In this document: one piece after another, positions 50,577-62,700 of the stretch
How positions within the stretch are numbered: position 1 is the stretch's first letter
Layout of the letters: each line of letters begins with the position of its first letter
Source: Rallus limicola
Lineage: Eukaryota; Chordata; Aves; Gruiformes; Rallidae
Length of the DNA stretch: 64,000 nucleotides
Reading direction: 5' to 3'
NCBI GenBank assembly: GCA_022605955.1
Contig: JAKCOZ010000021.1
Location: 15,178,161 to 15,242,160 of the forward strand
Made by a program: the position numbers and the translations under genes
The notes under the pieces: generated by a model
Told to the model about the DNA's origin: nothing
The model's database searches: none
Seen by the model: only the letters and a program-made list of their open reading frames with translations

Positions 50577-51000
50577 CCTGGAGCACCTTCCCTGTGAGGA
50601 AAGGCTGAGGGAGCTGGGGCTGTTCAGCCTGGAGAGAAGAAGACTAAGGGGGGACCTGATGAATGTTTCTCACTAGCTGAAGGATGGGATGCAGGGGGAC
50701 ATGGGCAGCCCCTTGTCAGTGTCTGTGGGGACAGGACAAGGGGCAATGGCTGCAAGTTCGAGCAGAGGAAGGTGCCCAGCAACCTGGGGAAGAACTTTTG
50801 CCCAGGGAGGGTGAGGGAGCCCTGGGCCAGGCTGCCCAGGGGGGTGTGGAGTCTCCATCTCTGGAGAGATTCCAGCCCCGTCTGGACGCCGCCCTGTGCA
50901 AGATGAGCTGGGGAGCTGCTTTGGCAGGGGGTTGGAGCCCAGGAGCTCTCCAGGGCCCTTCCAACCCCTGGGATCCTGTGACTCTGTGATTCTATGATCC
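50577..51000 (+). mobile_element. CR1 LINE 3' fragment
   Basis: Plus orientation. The 5' truncation is at about 50577, followed by CGGCTGAGG-like and GGGCTGTTCAGCCTGGAGAG, then the ORF2 end and 3' UTR, finishing GTGACTCTGTGATTCTATGA at about 51000. Same subfamily as the copies at 1797 and 11114 but opposite in orientation. Confidence 0.92.
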
Positions 51001-51756
51001 ATCCCACCCTGGCTGCTCTCTCCCCCCTCAGCATGTGGGTGGGCTTGGCCAGACCCTGTCAGCAGGTAATTCCCCCTTTGAGCTTTGCTGTGGCAGGGGG
51101 GTGCAGGCTGTGACCCCCAGGCTCTGTCTGCAGGGAACCAGATAACCAGATTCTGGGCTTTGCTGGGCAGTCACCAGCCCCCCAAGGACACAGACACCAG
51201 AATTTCCTCCTCTGCCTACACTGACCTTTTCAAAATTGCAGCAGAATTGGCTCTTCTCACCTCGCTGGAACCTCACAAGCCTCAAGGCTGGGGGGGATCT
51301 ATTGAATTTTAAGAAAAGGAAAGAAAACAAGCAGGACAAAAGCCACATCCTCTGCAGCCAGAGCTGTGATGGAGCCAGGCACCCAGCCTGGCCAGAGAGG
51401 GATCCACGTTATCTCCTTGTTACCCCCTCACACAGAGAGCAGAGCCCTGTGCGGGATGCAGCCCTGGGTCCCACCCCCACAAAATGCAGCCACATAGACT
51501 ATTAAACCTTCAATCCCAAACGAGTAAGAGCCAAACCAAACCCAAGCGAGACGCCCCGAGCCCAGGAGCCAGGCTGGTTTAGTTCCTGCCCCAGGGGTGG
51601 GATGGGGGGGGGGGCACAGAGGGGTGGCTGGGGAGCAGGCAGCATCCCCAGGAGCAGGCGGCGGCTGCTGGGTGTCTGTGTGCGGGTGAGGCGCATCGTT
51701 AGAGGGAGATGCTGAGCTTCTCTTCGGGGCTGCAAGGGGGAGAAACGGCTTCTCCA

Positions 51757-51800
51757 GGCTCCGGCTCCAGCTCCAGGCTCCGGCTCCAGCTCCAGGCTGT
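51757..51800. repeat. 20-bp tandem duplication
   Basis: Two copies of CTCCGGCTCCAGCTCCAGG in a row. The context is intergenic. Confidence 0.75.
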
Positions 51801-52854
51801 GCTCCTGCAGCAAGCTGGAGGGGGGTTTTGCTTAAAATGCAGCCGGGGTGCAGGGAGGGGTGCTAGGGCTGCCCCCAATCCCCTGCAAGAGGCAAGGTGT
51901 GGCCCCAGGTCCTGTCCCAAAGCCCGTCTGCCCCTTGCTGTGCTGCCAAGGGTGCGTGCAGCCATGGGACCCTGCTGTGTGTCCTGCCCACCGGTGCTGG
52001 GCTGTGCTCTGGCTCCTTCTGGCTCCTCATCCACACAATAATAAAAAGGAGGCACAGAAGAAAGCAGAACCCCCACCAGCATGCTGGGCCAGAGCCCGGA
52101 GCACAGCCCTGCTGGGCTGTCCCCTCCTGGGCTTGCCACGACCTGGCAGGACGGGGCTGGAGGAGCCAGGTGGAACCGTGTTCATGGAGCAGGGGGAGGG
52201 AGGATGGCACCTTTCCTCCCAACCTCCTGCCCAAGCAGGTTACACACCAGCTGTGCCTTCATCCTGGTGAGGATGGTGATGGTGAGAGTGGAGCATCCTT
52301 CCAGGCTGGCTCTGGACCACTTCCCCAGCTCTGGAGCAGTGTCTGGTGTCACCTAAAGCCCTTGGCTCATGTGAGGGGCATCCAGGGAGTCTGGGTGCTC
52401 TGCCCAGAGCTGAACTCTACCCAGAGCAGCCCTAAGCACAGCTCTGTGATCAGTGGCTCTGGGCTCACAGCAAAACCCAGCTGCACGGTGGCACCAAGGA
52501 AGCACCATCCTCCCCACGGGCTCCTGTGCCAGCACCTGGGCTGATGGGTGCTGCATGGGGACCTGTGGGTGCTGGGGGGAGAAGGATGCTCAGAACAAGG
52601 GGCAGCTCAGGGACTCAGTTCTCACTGAGCAACATAAATACCTCACGTTTGCCTGGCACTTCCCTGCCAGTGGCATTTCAGGTGTCACCCCAAACCAAAA
52701 GGCTCCAGGCAATGACATACACATGAATCAGGAGCAGATTCGTGCCATATTAAGATGTGACAACAGTTAAAGCAAACAGAAAACACCAGTGAGGATGAAC
52801 GGACCCCACACAGCAGGAGGAAGATGCAGGCAGCACATCTGAGGTGAAGGCACA

Positions 52855-53200
52855 GGCAATGGCAGCTATCAGGGAGCACACCCCTCTGATTAACTTCTCC
52901 TGCTCCTGGTGCTCGTTTGCAATGAGCAGGACACTGCCTGGCTGGCAGCAGGAATACTGGCCAGCACCTTCTCTCCTTGTAAAGGAAAATCCAGCAGTCC
53001 TCTCCCAGCAGCAGAGGCAGTTTGCAGATTTTAGCAGGGAAAAAAAAACCAACCCCAAACCTAAGACAGTTGCACATATTAAATGCATGCCTAATTTGTC
53101 CAAGTAATTACTGAGCCCAGCTTGATGATACAGATACCTCCAGCACTGAAACGCTGCTGATTGCATCTCTGATTCAGGAAACATTGAAATTCATGCTTGG
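52855..53200. promoter_or_regulatory. Candidate conserved non-coding element
   Basis: AT-richer block with GATTAACTTCTCC, CGTTTGCAATGAGC, CACATATTAAATGCATGCCTA, AAGTAATTACTGAG and CTGATTGCATCTCTGATT. It is the longest motif-rich island of this gap. No open frame is convincing. Confidence 0.35.
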
Positions 53201-53864
53201 TGGTGAGCACAGGCTGTGATTTCCCTCGCTGCACAAGGTTCCAGGACACGATTTGCTGAGCAGAGAGGGATGGCAGCTCCTGCTACGGGCTCTGCTGAAC
53301 CGAGGCCAGTTTGAATCTGAGCACCAGTCCCCAGCAGATTACATGCTTGATCTAATTACAAGCCTGTCTTCCCATCAGGTGTCCAGGAGGGATTACAAAC
53401 CACCTCGAATCATTGCCTTTTTGGTGCTCTCAGCTGGCTCCTTGGGAAGTTTCTTGTGTGGGAGACCTGTGGGCACCTGGCTGCGTCACAGCAGGATGGC
53501 AGGGAGGAAGGAAGGAGGAAGCCCAGCCACTGGTGGCACATGCCACTTGTCAGGGCCACACAAGCCCTGGGGAAGGAGAGCAGGGGACGGGTGGCAGCTT
53601 GTTAAGGCTGCAGGGTGCTGGTACAAACCAGAGCATCTCGGGGAGCTGGGGGAGATGCTGGTGCTTGGTGGGGTCACAGCAAAACCGCTGCTCCTGGGAT
53701 GCTCTGGCAGCTGCATCCCAGCACTGGCAAACCTCCAGCTGCCTTATCCCAACCTCCAGTCCCTGTCCTGGGTGCTGGAGGACAGGATGGAGCTTGGAGA
53801 CACGCAGGGTCTCACAGTGATCTTGGCAGAAGTCTTCTGCCCTAACGCGTCCTCGCGGCACATC

Positions 53865-54060
53865 CAGGACTAATCAATCTTGATTCATTGCTAATGAACT
53901 TGAGAACAGTGTTGGGATGGATCAGGTGCCACTCAGGGTGAGATGGATAATATAATTAAGATTTCCTCAAAGGTCCTGTCTTTCTTACCTTGTTAATTAA
54001 GCTGATGTGGGGCCCTCCATGCAGAATGCATAATGAGAGGCTGCTGGAGATGGAGCTGGC
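53865..54060. promoter_or_regulatory. Candidate conserved non-coding element
   Basis: Contains CTAATCAATCTTGATTCATTGC, ATAATATAATTAAGATTTCC, TTGTTAATTAAGCTG and GCATAATGAG, dense in homeodomain-like cores, between GC-rich flanks. Confidence 0.4.
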
Positions 54061-54479
54061 TATTAGCAGGAGGTGATGCTGGAGGAAACGTTGGCCTTAA
54101 CCACAGGGTTGGGGATATTTTGACAATGGTTTGGGAGTTTGGTTCCCCCAGAGTGACCAGGAGCTGATCCCTGCTGAGAAATCACTGCGCCCTTTGCACC
54201 ACAAATGCGTTTGGACCACACAGGGCAGAGCGTGCAGGCACAGGGATGCAGGTGGAGATGGATGGGCTCATCCCTGCCCTGAACAGGCTGGGTGCTGTGG
54301 CACAGCTTACAGCTTCCAGCCATGGCACAGGGAGCAGGAGGCAGCTTGCAGAAAGCTGTGAGCAGCCCCATGGCCTGGAGGAACAGCTCTTGTGCCGTGC
54401 TGGAGTCTGTGGCACAGGGAGGGGGGGATGCTGCTCCCCTCCCCATGGCTGAGGCACATTTTTGGTACTTCCACTCTGG

Positions 54480-54600
54480 TGGTGACTTATGACAATGAAT
54501 TAACAGCCTCTTAATAAGGGTGACAGTTCCCTTAATTAGAAAGTATCTGAGGAGGGATAATTGCTTCATTCCATTTTTTCCCCTATATTGCTTCCTTCAC
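54480..54600. promoter_or_regulatory. Candidate conserved non-coding element
   Basis: Contains CAATGAATTAACAGCC, CTTAATAAGGG, CCCTTAATTAGAAAG and GGATAATTGCTTC. Same style as the other islands; no ORF. Confidence 0.3.
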
Positions 54601-55118
54601 TTTTGGGTTGTCACCCCCAGCTCCTGGATACATGCCAGGACCCATCCCTCCCCAGAGCCAGAAACGCTCCCAGGTCCAGTGGGTGCAATGCAGAGCCAGG
54701 AAGGATGGAGTGGGGCTGGTGCAGGCATGGCTGCAGGGCTGCCACGTTCACCAGGGCAGTGCCATGCTTGCAGCAACACCAGCAGCACCCAGGCAGGGTC
54801 AGAGCAGATCTCTGTCTGCTTGTGCCAGGCTTGGCAGCACTCCAGGCAGCCCAGCGTGGAGCTGGGGGTCTGGCAGGGCTGGAGAAAGGGGGAGATGGGT
54901 TTTTTTCAGGATGGGAAGTCCCAAGCAATGACCCAGTGGAGGGCAGGCAGCAGGGGCAGCAAGAGAGGAGAGCGAGGCAGCCCCACGGGGAGGCAGTGAT
55001 GGCTGGAAGCTCAGCCTGGGGCAGGCAGCAGGTCTGAGATGGATAATTTGTCCCCAAATTAATATCACTGGGCACTGCTCCCCAGCCTGGGTGCATGAGT
55101 AGCTTGGCTGTGAAAATC

Positions 55119-55567
55119 ATAGAATCACAGGATCCCAGGGGTTGGAAGGGCCCTGGGGAGCTCCTGGGGTCCAACCCCCTGCCAAAGCAGCTCCCCAGCT
55201 CATCTTGCACAGGGCGGCGTCCAGACGGGGCTGGAATCTCTCCAGAGATGGAGACTCCACACCCCCCTGGGCAGCCTGGCCCAGGGCTCCCTCACCCTCC
55301 CTGGGCAAAAGTTCTTCCCCAGGTTGCTGGGCACCTTCCTCTGCTCGAACTTGCAGCCATTGCCCCTTGTCCTGTCCCCACAGACACTGGCAAGGGGCTG
55401 CCCATGTCCCCCTGCATCCCATCCTTCAGCTACTGAGAAACATTCATCAGGTGCCCCCTTAGTCTTCTTCTCTCCAGGCTGAACAGCCCCAGCTCCCTCA
55501 GCCTTTCCTCACAGGGGAGATGCTCCAGGCCCTTCAGCATCTCCACAGCCTCCTCTGGACTCTCTCA
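55119..55567 (-). mobile_element. CR1 LINE 3' fragment
   Basis: The 3' end (CATAGAATCACAGGATCCC) is at 55119, running through the ORF2 end to about 55567. Minus orientation. It shares the variant CACTGGCAAGG, not CACTGACAAGG, with the copy at 57515. Confidence 0.92.
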
Positions 55568-57105
55568 AGGAAACAAGCCCCACTGAAGCCCATGGAGATG
55601 TTTGTGGGATTTCACTGCTTTGGAAGGGAAGGGGTCAGGCTGGGTTTGGACACAACATTTTCAGGCTGCATGTTTGCATGGAGGGCTCCAATAAAACCCC
55701 TTAGACCCCCCCCAAACTGAAATGAGCTGCTTTGCTTTCCCATCAAAGGATGGGGAAATTTGGGGGCTTTGCAGCCACGCAGCTTCATCACCAAGCTTTG
55801 TCACCTGCACCCCTGCATGTCCCTGCTGCCCCCCATGAGGCTGCCCCAAGGGCTCGACCCTCCCAGCTCGGGGCAGATCCCCCACAGGAGATGCTCACCA
55901 TGCTGCTATCAGCCTGGAAATAATAAATAGCAGCGTTTGGGCTGTTGGGAGCTTCACTTCTCTCTGCAGGCAGAAGTATCTCCTCCGTTAACCTCCCCTC
56001 TTTGCACTGCAGCCATTTTCCTTCCTCACCATATCTAAAATTAAATCTGCTAGGGTTTTCCCTTGCTCTTTTTTCCCTTCCCTTTTTTTTCCCCTTTGCT
56101 TATATTTGCTGAGTGCATTTGAGCACAGGGAGGGGGGAAAAAAGAACTAATACAAGAAAAAGCCATCAGCATAATTCATGGCTCTCTCAGTCATCGCAGG
56201 CTCCAGGTTCCAATCAGAGGCCTGGGCTGCAGAGCCAGCGTGCTGGGGAGGAGGGCTGGGGCTGGGGCTGGGGCTGGCCCGGATGCTGCTTCACAAACCA
56301 GCATCCCTTTGTTCTGGGATTGCTCTGCTCCAGCCAAAAGAGCCACTGCACAGCCTGTCCTGCGGATGCAGGAGCACTGAGATGGTCTGAGAGGCTTTGT
56401 CTCCCCCCACCTCTGAGGATAACAGGGGATGGAGCAGCCATTGAGCAGGTTTCCAAGCTCCAAACCTGGCTGTGATGCAGGGATAAAGCCCTGGGAGACA
56501 TGGAGTGCTGGGCCCCCCAGCCTGGAGCTGGGCATCCTGTTCTTGCCCTTTCCCTTGCCTGTCTCTGCGCCTGCTGCATAGGGCTCAGCAGACATGGGCT
56601 GAAGTCTCAGCTCCCAGTCCCTCCCAGTCCCATGCAATGAGCATCACATCACGCCCCCTGCCCCAGCAGAGATGCTGGTGCTGGTCCTGCTTGGCACCGT
56701 GTGTGTAACAGTTAGCAGGGGGGGTTGAGGTGTCTCCAGAGCCAGCAGCACGTGGAACAGTCTCTGCAAGCCCAGCATCTGTTTTATTCCTGCAGAGCTG
56801 AGGGTCTGAAAGGCACTGGGGTTAGCACGTGTTTTCTAGTCACTGACTGTGAGTGCCCAGTCAGCCAGCCCAGATCTGGGTAAGGGGCATGGTCCTGGCT
56901 TCAGAACCCAGCCCCTGGCAGGATCTGCAGCCAGAAAATCAGATCATCTCCTGCCTTTCCTCTAAGAAGGCTTTTTTGCTCATCTGTCATGTTTTTAACA
57001 CCTGCCCAGGTGCCTTCACCAGCCAGAGTCGACCCTCGCTGGAGGCACCCGAGACCAAAGCTGGGTCATAGGTGGGGAGCATGGCACTGGGTGCATCCCA
57101 GCAAG

Positions 57106-57165
57106 ACACAGGGACAGCTCCAGGGAAGACACAGGGACAGCTCCAGGGCAGACACAGGCAGCTCT
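57106..57165. repeat. Short tandem repeat, about 23 bp x 2.5
   Basis: ACACAGGGACAGCTCCAGGG recurs with small changes. Intergenic. Confidence 0.7.
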
Positions 57166-57514
57166 GGGGAGAGGCCAGAGCAGTGATGTCAGGAGCATGT
57201 GTAGGATGGCAGCACCCTGCTGCACGTGCAGCTCAGCCAAGGACCGCTCCCAGCAAGTGCTTCAAGAGGGCCAGGGTCCCCAGGGGATGTGGAGCCCAGT
57301 CCTCCCTGGGGACAGCAGAGCCGCAGGGATGTGGCACCTCAGTGACAATCGGCTGTCCTCACTGGGACAAGGGAAGATGGATGTGTGCTTGACCCAGGTG
57401 AAACCCCATGGGGTCACCCTGTCTCCCCCCTGCTCATCACTGTGGGACGACACTGGGGTTGCCAGCCCTGGCAAAAGCTGCCCAGACTGCACCTGAACCT
57501 TCCCTACCCTCTCT

Positions 57515-57803
57515 TGTCCTGTCCCCACAGACACTGGCAAGGGGCTGCCCATGTCCCCCTGCATCCCATCCTTCAGCTAGTGAGAAACATTCATCAGGTC
57601 CCCCCTTAGTCTTCTTCTCTCCAGGCTGAACAGCCCCAGCTCCCTCAGCCTTTCCTCACAGGGGAGATGCTCCAGGCCCTTCAGCATCTCCACAGCCTCC
57701 TCTGGACTCTCTCCAGGAGATCCCTGGCTGGTTGATCCCAGGGAGCCCAGCACTGGACACAACACTCCAGGTGGGGCCTGAGCAGGGCAGAGCAGAGGGG
57801 GAA
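57515..57803 (-). mobile_element. CR1 LINE internal fragment lacking its 3' end
   Basis: Begins abruptly inside the element (CTTGTCCTGTCCCCACAGAC) and runs to the GCAGAGCAGAGGGGGA region. About 250 bases of 3' end are absent, so it was cut after insertion or copied by another route. Confidence 0.88.
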
Positions 57804-58009
57804 GGAAGATGCTGCCTGATCCCAGTTGGACACATGAGGCTGCCTGGGAGTCCTAACAGGCAGCTGCCTTCCTGCCTGCGGCAGGTGAACAGCTCTCCTG
57901 GCAGGCAGCTCGTTGGCTGGGAAGCAAAGCTGCCTCAGATATGCCTCATTTTATACAAAGAAGGTGGGCCGTGCCTGTCCCTCCCACCCCGCTGATCACC
58001 CTCCGCTCC

Positions 58010-58095
58010 ACCGATAATAATACCCAGCAATTACACACAAAGCTTCCCCTGCTCTCCGCAGACATTAATTAAGCTCTTTCCCAGGAATGGAGACA
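58010..58095. promoter_or_regulatory. Candidate conserved non-coding element upstream of ZNF512B
   Basis: CGATAATAATACCCAGCAATTACAC and GACATTAATTAAGCTC in GC-rich surroundings, about 700 bases before the ZNF512B CpG island. Inferred only. Confidence 0.3.
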
Positions 58096-58779
58096 AAAGA
58101 GGGGAACCACAGGGAAACTCCCAGCTTGGGTTGGGTTTCTTTGCGCTGGGATTGTGCGTGGCTGAGCCCGTGGGGCCTCCCGACTCCCAGCAGCACCGTG
58201 GCAGCCACGCACCGGTGATGGCGGCGAGGGGAGGCCCTGGCACCAACGCTCGCTCTGGGTTTTGCTCTCACGGGGCAAAATTTGCCTGGTTTTCTCTTAA
58301 CTTCTGGGCTGCTGCAGGTGCTGGTGCTGCTGTAGGGTGGCGGTGCTGGATCCCTGCGTGGCTGCGCATTCCCAGTGATGGGAACTGAGGTCGGCTCTGC
58401 TCTGTGGCACCTTCCCTCTGGTTCCAAGGGCTCTGGCAGGCACGATGCTGCCAGCCCAGGAGCTGGGAAGAGCAGAGCATCCCACTGGCACCGCACCGGC
58501 CTCACACGAAGGCACATTCCCGGGGAGCCGGGGGGCTTCACAAGGGGACCCCGAGCTTCCTTCCAGCTCCCCGCACCTCGGGGGCCAGAGGGGGGATGGA
58601 TGGGCAGGGCTGGCTGCCTGCACCCCGCGGGGCCTGGGAGCATCCCAGGCGGGATGCACCGGAGGAGGGGATGGCAGGCAGCACCTGCCCGTGTCCCGGA
58701 GGGCAGGGCAATGGGCAGGGCTCGCTGCAGGGCCGGATAACGGGCAGGACCCCCTGCTCACGTCCCTGAGGGCAGGATG

Positions 58780-59760
58780 ACAGGGCTGGACGACCCTGCC
58801 AGCACCCGGGACGGGCAGAGCTGCCCCGCCTGCCCTTGGCGGGGCGGGGGGGGGTGGCAGATGGGCCGGCTGCCCAGCCCTGCCCGGCCCTGCCCTGCCC
58901 ACACCCGGCGCCGGGCAGCGCTGCCCGCACCTGCCCGGGCCGGGTCAAGCCGGGCCAGGCCGGGGGGCGCTGCCCGGTCCCGCCCTCCCGGGGCGGCGTC
59001 CCCCGTTCTCCCGCCCGGCCCCGGCTCCGGCCCCGTCGGCGGAGCCACGCGAGATCCGCGCGGCGCGGGGCCGGCGCGGGCCGGCGGCGGTGGCGGGGCG
59101 CGGGGCGGGCCGGGCCGGGCCGGGCGGGGCGGGCCGGGGAGCGCGCATGAGCCGCGGCGGCGGCGGCGGCGGCGACGGGCGGGCGGGAGCGCGGCAGCGG
59201 AGCGCGGCGCCGCCGCGGGTGTGGGCGCGCCGGGGAGCCCCGCACGGCGGCCCGCAGCCGGGGGCGGCGGGCGGCACCGCCTCGCCGGCTGGGGGGGCGC
59301 CCGGCCCTGCGCTCCCCGCACCGCGGCCCGCCGCCGCCGAGGTAAGCACCGAGCTGCGGCCCGGCCCCGCCGGCACCCCCCGGCCCGTCGCGGCGGGGAA
59401 CCCCCCGCGCCCCGCTCCGCCCGCCGCCGCCGCCGCCGCGTCGCCATTTTGCCGCTCGCTCTTCCCCTCCCGGCGCCGCGTTCGGGCCGGGCCCTCCCCG
59501 CCGGCCCTCGCTGGGCCCCGGCCATCTCCCGGGGATGGGGAGGCCGGGCCCGGCGAGGCGACAGGCCGCGGGGCGGCCCGTCCGGCTGACAGGCGGCGAG
59601 GCGGCCCCCGCTCAGGCCCGGGGCGGTGACAGGCCCGGGGCGGCCCTCCCTGCACGGCGGCGGGCGGGCGGCAGCAGGGGTGACAGCGGGTGAGGGCACG
59701 GGGGGGCGGCGCAGCCGGGCCCGGGGAGGTGACGGCGGGGCAGAGGTGTCCATGTCCGCT
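58780..59760 (+). promoter_or_regulatory. ZNF512B CpG-island promoter
   Basis: The most CpG-dense stretch in the window, rich in GGGCGGGGC boxes (for example around 59095-59140). It surrounds the donor at 59341/59342. No TATA box seen. The rightward gene is ZNF512B. Confidence 0.8.
59100..59341 (+). other. ZNF512B: ZNF512B probable 5' UTR exon 1
   Basis: A CpG-island segment ending at a strong donor GCCGAG|GTAAGC. The left limit is a guess. An ATG at 59147 opens a 65-codon Gly/Ala/Arg-rich frame to the donor. Spliced to 63494 that frame runs out of phase with the ZNF512B start, so the exon is taken as non-coding. Confidence 0.6.
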
Positions 59761-62700
59761 TGCCCCCCCCCGGGGATGCCCGGCACGGGCGGGGGCACAG
59801 CCTGGCGGGTCCCGGCTTCGGCAGGGCGAGGGCGCGTTGCCTGCCAGGCATGAGCTCTGCTTTTCCCCTTTGCTTCTGCACCTGGGGCCAGGCCGGGGGC
59901 AGGGACTGGGTAGTGCTTGGGACAGAAACTTTGCGCCATGGGAAAGCCAGCGGAGCCATTCAGCATCGTGCCGCCCAGGAGAGCCTGGCTGCTGGCTTCG
60001 CTCGGCACGGGCCATGGCGAGGGCTTGCTGCACACCTCGGGAGCTGCCCAGCCGCTGGCCGTGCCAGGGGAGGTGAGGGCTTGCAGGGCTTCAGCCACAC
60101 ACGGTTCCCTCATGGCTCCCGTGAGGAGAGGTTCTGCTCCCTCCCAAGAAGACCTCTCGCTCTGCTTCCTCGTCTTTACTCCCGGGAAGTTTCTCCCAGC
60201 GCATGGCCATGGCTCTGCTTCGTTCTGGAGTTCCAGGGAAGGGAGTGCGGCTCCTCTGGTGGCGGCGGAGACGGCAGCAGCCTTTGGCATCTATCATCTG
60301 CGCTGGCCTCGTCCCATCCCAGCCTGCATCCTGCCTGGCACGCTGCTTGTGCCAGGGCACCGTGGGCAGGGGCAGGCAGCTCGCTTGGCTTTTTGGCGTT
60401 GCCTGCATCTGGAGCCGCTGGTGAATCGTTAACAGTCAGTGGAGCGGATGGGTGGCTGGTGCATGGCACGGGGCATCCACAGCAATGGGAACGGAGCAGG
60501 AGTCCTGGCAGGGCCCAGGGGTGACTCTTCCCCCTTGTAGGCATATGGATGTCTGGGTGCCAGGGGGCTCACAGCTGTCCTTGGCTCCCTGTGCGCTCCT
60601 GCAAACCTGATCCCAGGTGACAAATGGGCATTGGTAGTTGGAATTACTTCCCCTTTTCCAGTTTATGCCCAGTTTCAGGGCTGTGCCTGCAGAGCCTGAC
60701 AGGGAGGGATCTGTCCCAGAGGGAGAGCACCTGTCAGGGCAGCAAGTGGCTGGGACATAGCCGTCCCTTGTCAAGTGTGGTGGAGGAACGTGGCCATGCC
60801 AGCAGAGCTGGGCTGCTGGTGGCTTGGGAGTGTGTGGTGGGTGCCCAGGCTTTGCTTCCCCCTTTCTCACAGCTCTGGGCTTGCTCATTGCCCCTGCTCC
60901 CAGCACTGCTGGCTCAGTCTCCACTCATCCTGTGCTGTCTGCTGTGTTGACAGTGGCTTTTTTCTCTGGAGCTGGAGTGGGACGCTTCAAAAACGCTGCC
61001 GTGAAGTTCTAAAAAGTTGCCTGAAAAGAAGTGGAGGCTTCATAGACAAAAGCACTGCCAGCCTCAGACTTCCCATGCCACATCCCAGCCCTCTGCTCAC
61101 AGACAGAACCTGCTGGTATCTTCTCCCATTGCCAGTTCCAATAGGGTTTTCACCAAAAACGCAACACAAGCTGGAAGGGTGTGGGCTGTTGCCCACTTTC
61201 AGCATGTCTTACTCAAAAATGAGTGAGAAGTTTGGACATTACAAAGAAAATACAATGGGCTGGTTTCTGGTCTCTGTCTCTGGGGCAATTCCTCGGGGAT
61301 CCCTGGGGTTGTCTCGATGGCTGGGGAGTGGAGTTTGGCTCTTGCTGAGTGCCTTATGGGATTTCTATTTTTCATTTAGCCAAAAAAAAAAAAAATTCAA
61401 AAGAGTAGTTGGTGTGGAAAAACAAAAGACATGCAAAACCTCCTAAGCTGGCCAGAAGGGATCCCCTTGAGGGGCGAGATGTGCTAAGGGGAACAAGAAG
61501 CATTTAGGAGCACGGCTGAGACAGGCACCTTGACCACAGCGATGGTTTGGAAGGGATGTTTGGCAGCAGCCGTGGGGTGCTCAGGAAGCAGCAGGGGCAG
61601 CCAGGACGTTGGTGAGGTCTGCCCCTTCATTGAGTCATCCTTGAGCTGCCCAGCAAGGCAGACTCAGAGGTTTTGTGGTCTGTCACCTACCCAACGGCAG
61701 CACTGCCTGCATGTGCCGGGGTGTCTCACTGCTCAGGGTGCTGTTTGGTGGTGGTGGGGGGGGGGGTGCTGGGCTTCCTTCCCCTTTCCCCCTGGGATGT
61801 GTGCCTGGCCCAAGGGGCGATGCCACAGCAAGGTTGTGTTTCAGCATTAGCCCAGGTTGGATAAATGTGTTGGCTGTGTGGGATTCTCCTTGCATTCCAC
61901 CCTGTTGAAAGTGTAGAATCTTCTTGTCTTCACCACTTGGTTCGCTGCTCTTCCCTGAGTTGGGTTGTTTCTTTTTTCCTTCAAGTGTCTGGACTGAGGG
62001 TGGCTCAGAGGAGCAGAGGTGGCAGGAGGCAGCACAGGAAGGGAGGGGTCTGGCAGGATTGGGTACAGTAGCAGCACTCACGTGGTGCTCAGGGTCCCCT
62101 CTCTCTGCCAGATCTGCAGACCGGCTGTCCCCAAGAAAGAGCCACCGGCCCTCGGGCTGCAGCTCCTACCCAGGTCTCCTACTGAAAGAGCCCAAATTAG
62201 CTCAATAAATGATGTCTGTGTTCAGCACCAAATGCCAGAGAACCTCTTGCCAGGGCTGAAATTTCTCACTTGATCCGATTAACCTTTGTGTCCGTGCAAG
62301 CAACCACATGTGTGTCACCAGCCGAACACACGCTGGCAGCTTTTCCCCAGGTCTTCCAGGAGCACCTGGGCCACACATGATGGGCAGTGCTCATTCCTAC
62401 ATGGGAAGTCCCCAGGGGCAGCTCAGAAGGGACTGCTTGACCCTCGTGTCCTCAGTGCTGATGGTGTGATAGGTGGTCTGGGTGCATGGGAGATGCTCTC
62501 CTGTCCCTCTGGGCTGCCCAGACAGGCAGCGTGAGTCTGGATGCTGAGAGCATCAACTCCATTGAGTTAAGCATGATCTCGTGGGAGGAACTGGGGGTGA
62601 CGAGTCAAATCTGTGTTCTAAAAAAGCCCACGAGTGCGTGGGAGAGAAGTGTTGAGCAAAGGTGAAGAAGGCACCCGTTGGCACTTCCCTTAGTCACACT

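Larger units (their letters stand above)
49451..58780. other. Intergenic region between SAMD10 and ZNF512B
   Basis: About 9.3 kb with three CR1 fragments, small tandem duplications and several AT-rich islands. No coding exon with recognisable homology. The many ORFs are CR1-derived or lack domains. Confidence 0.65.

Noticed and set aside
53253..53873. 206-codon plus-strand frame near 53.3-53.9 kb
   Set aside because: No recognisable domain, and equally long frames exist in other phases. The region looks like GC-rich intergenic DNA.
58538..60290. Minus-strand frames of 200-510 codons, Arg/Pro/Ala-rich
   Set aside because: Stop-poor CpG-island sequence, antisense to the ZNF512B promoter. No domain, no splice support, and overlapping frames on both strands.
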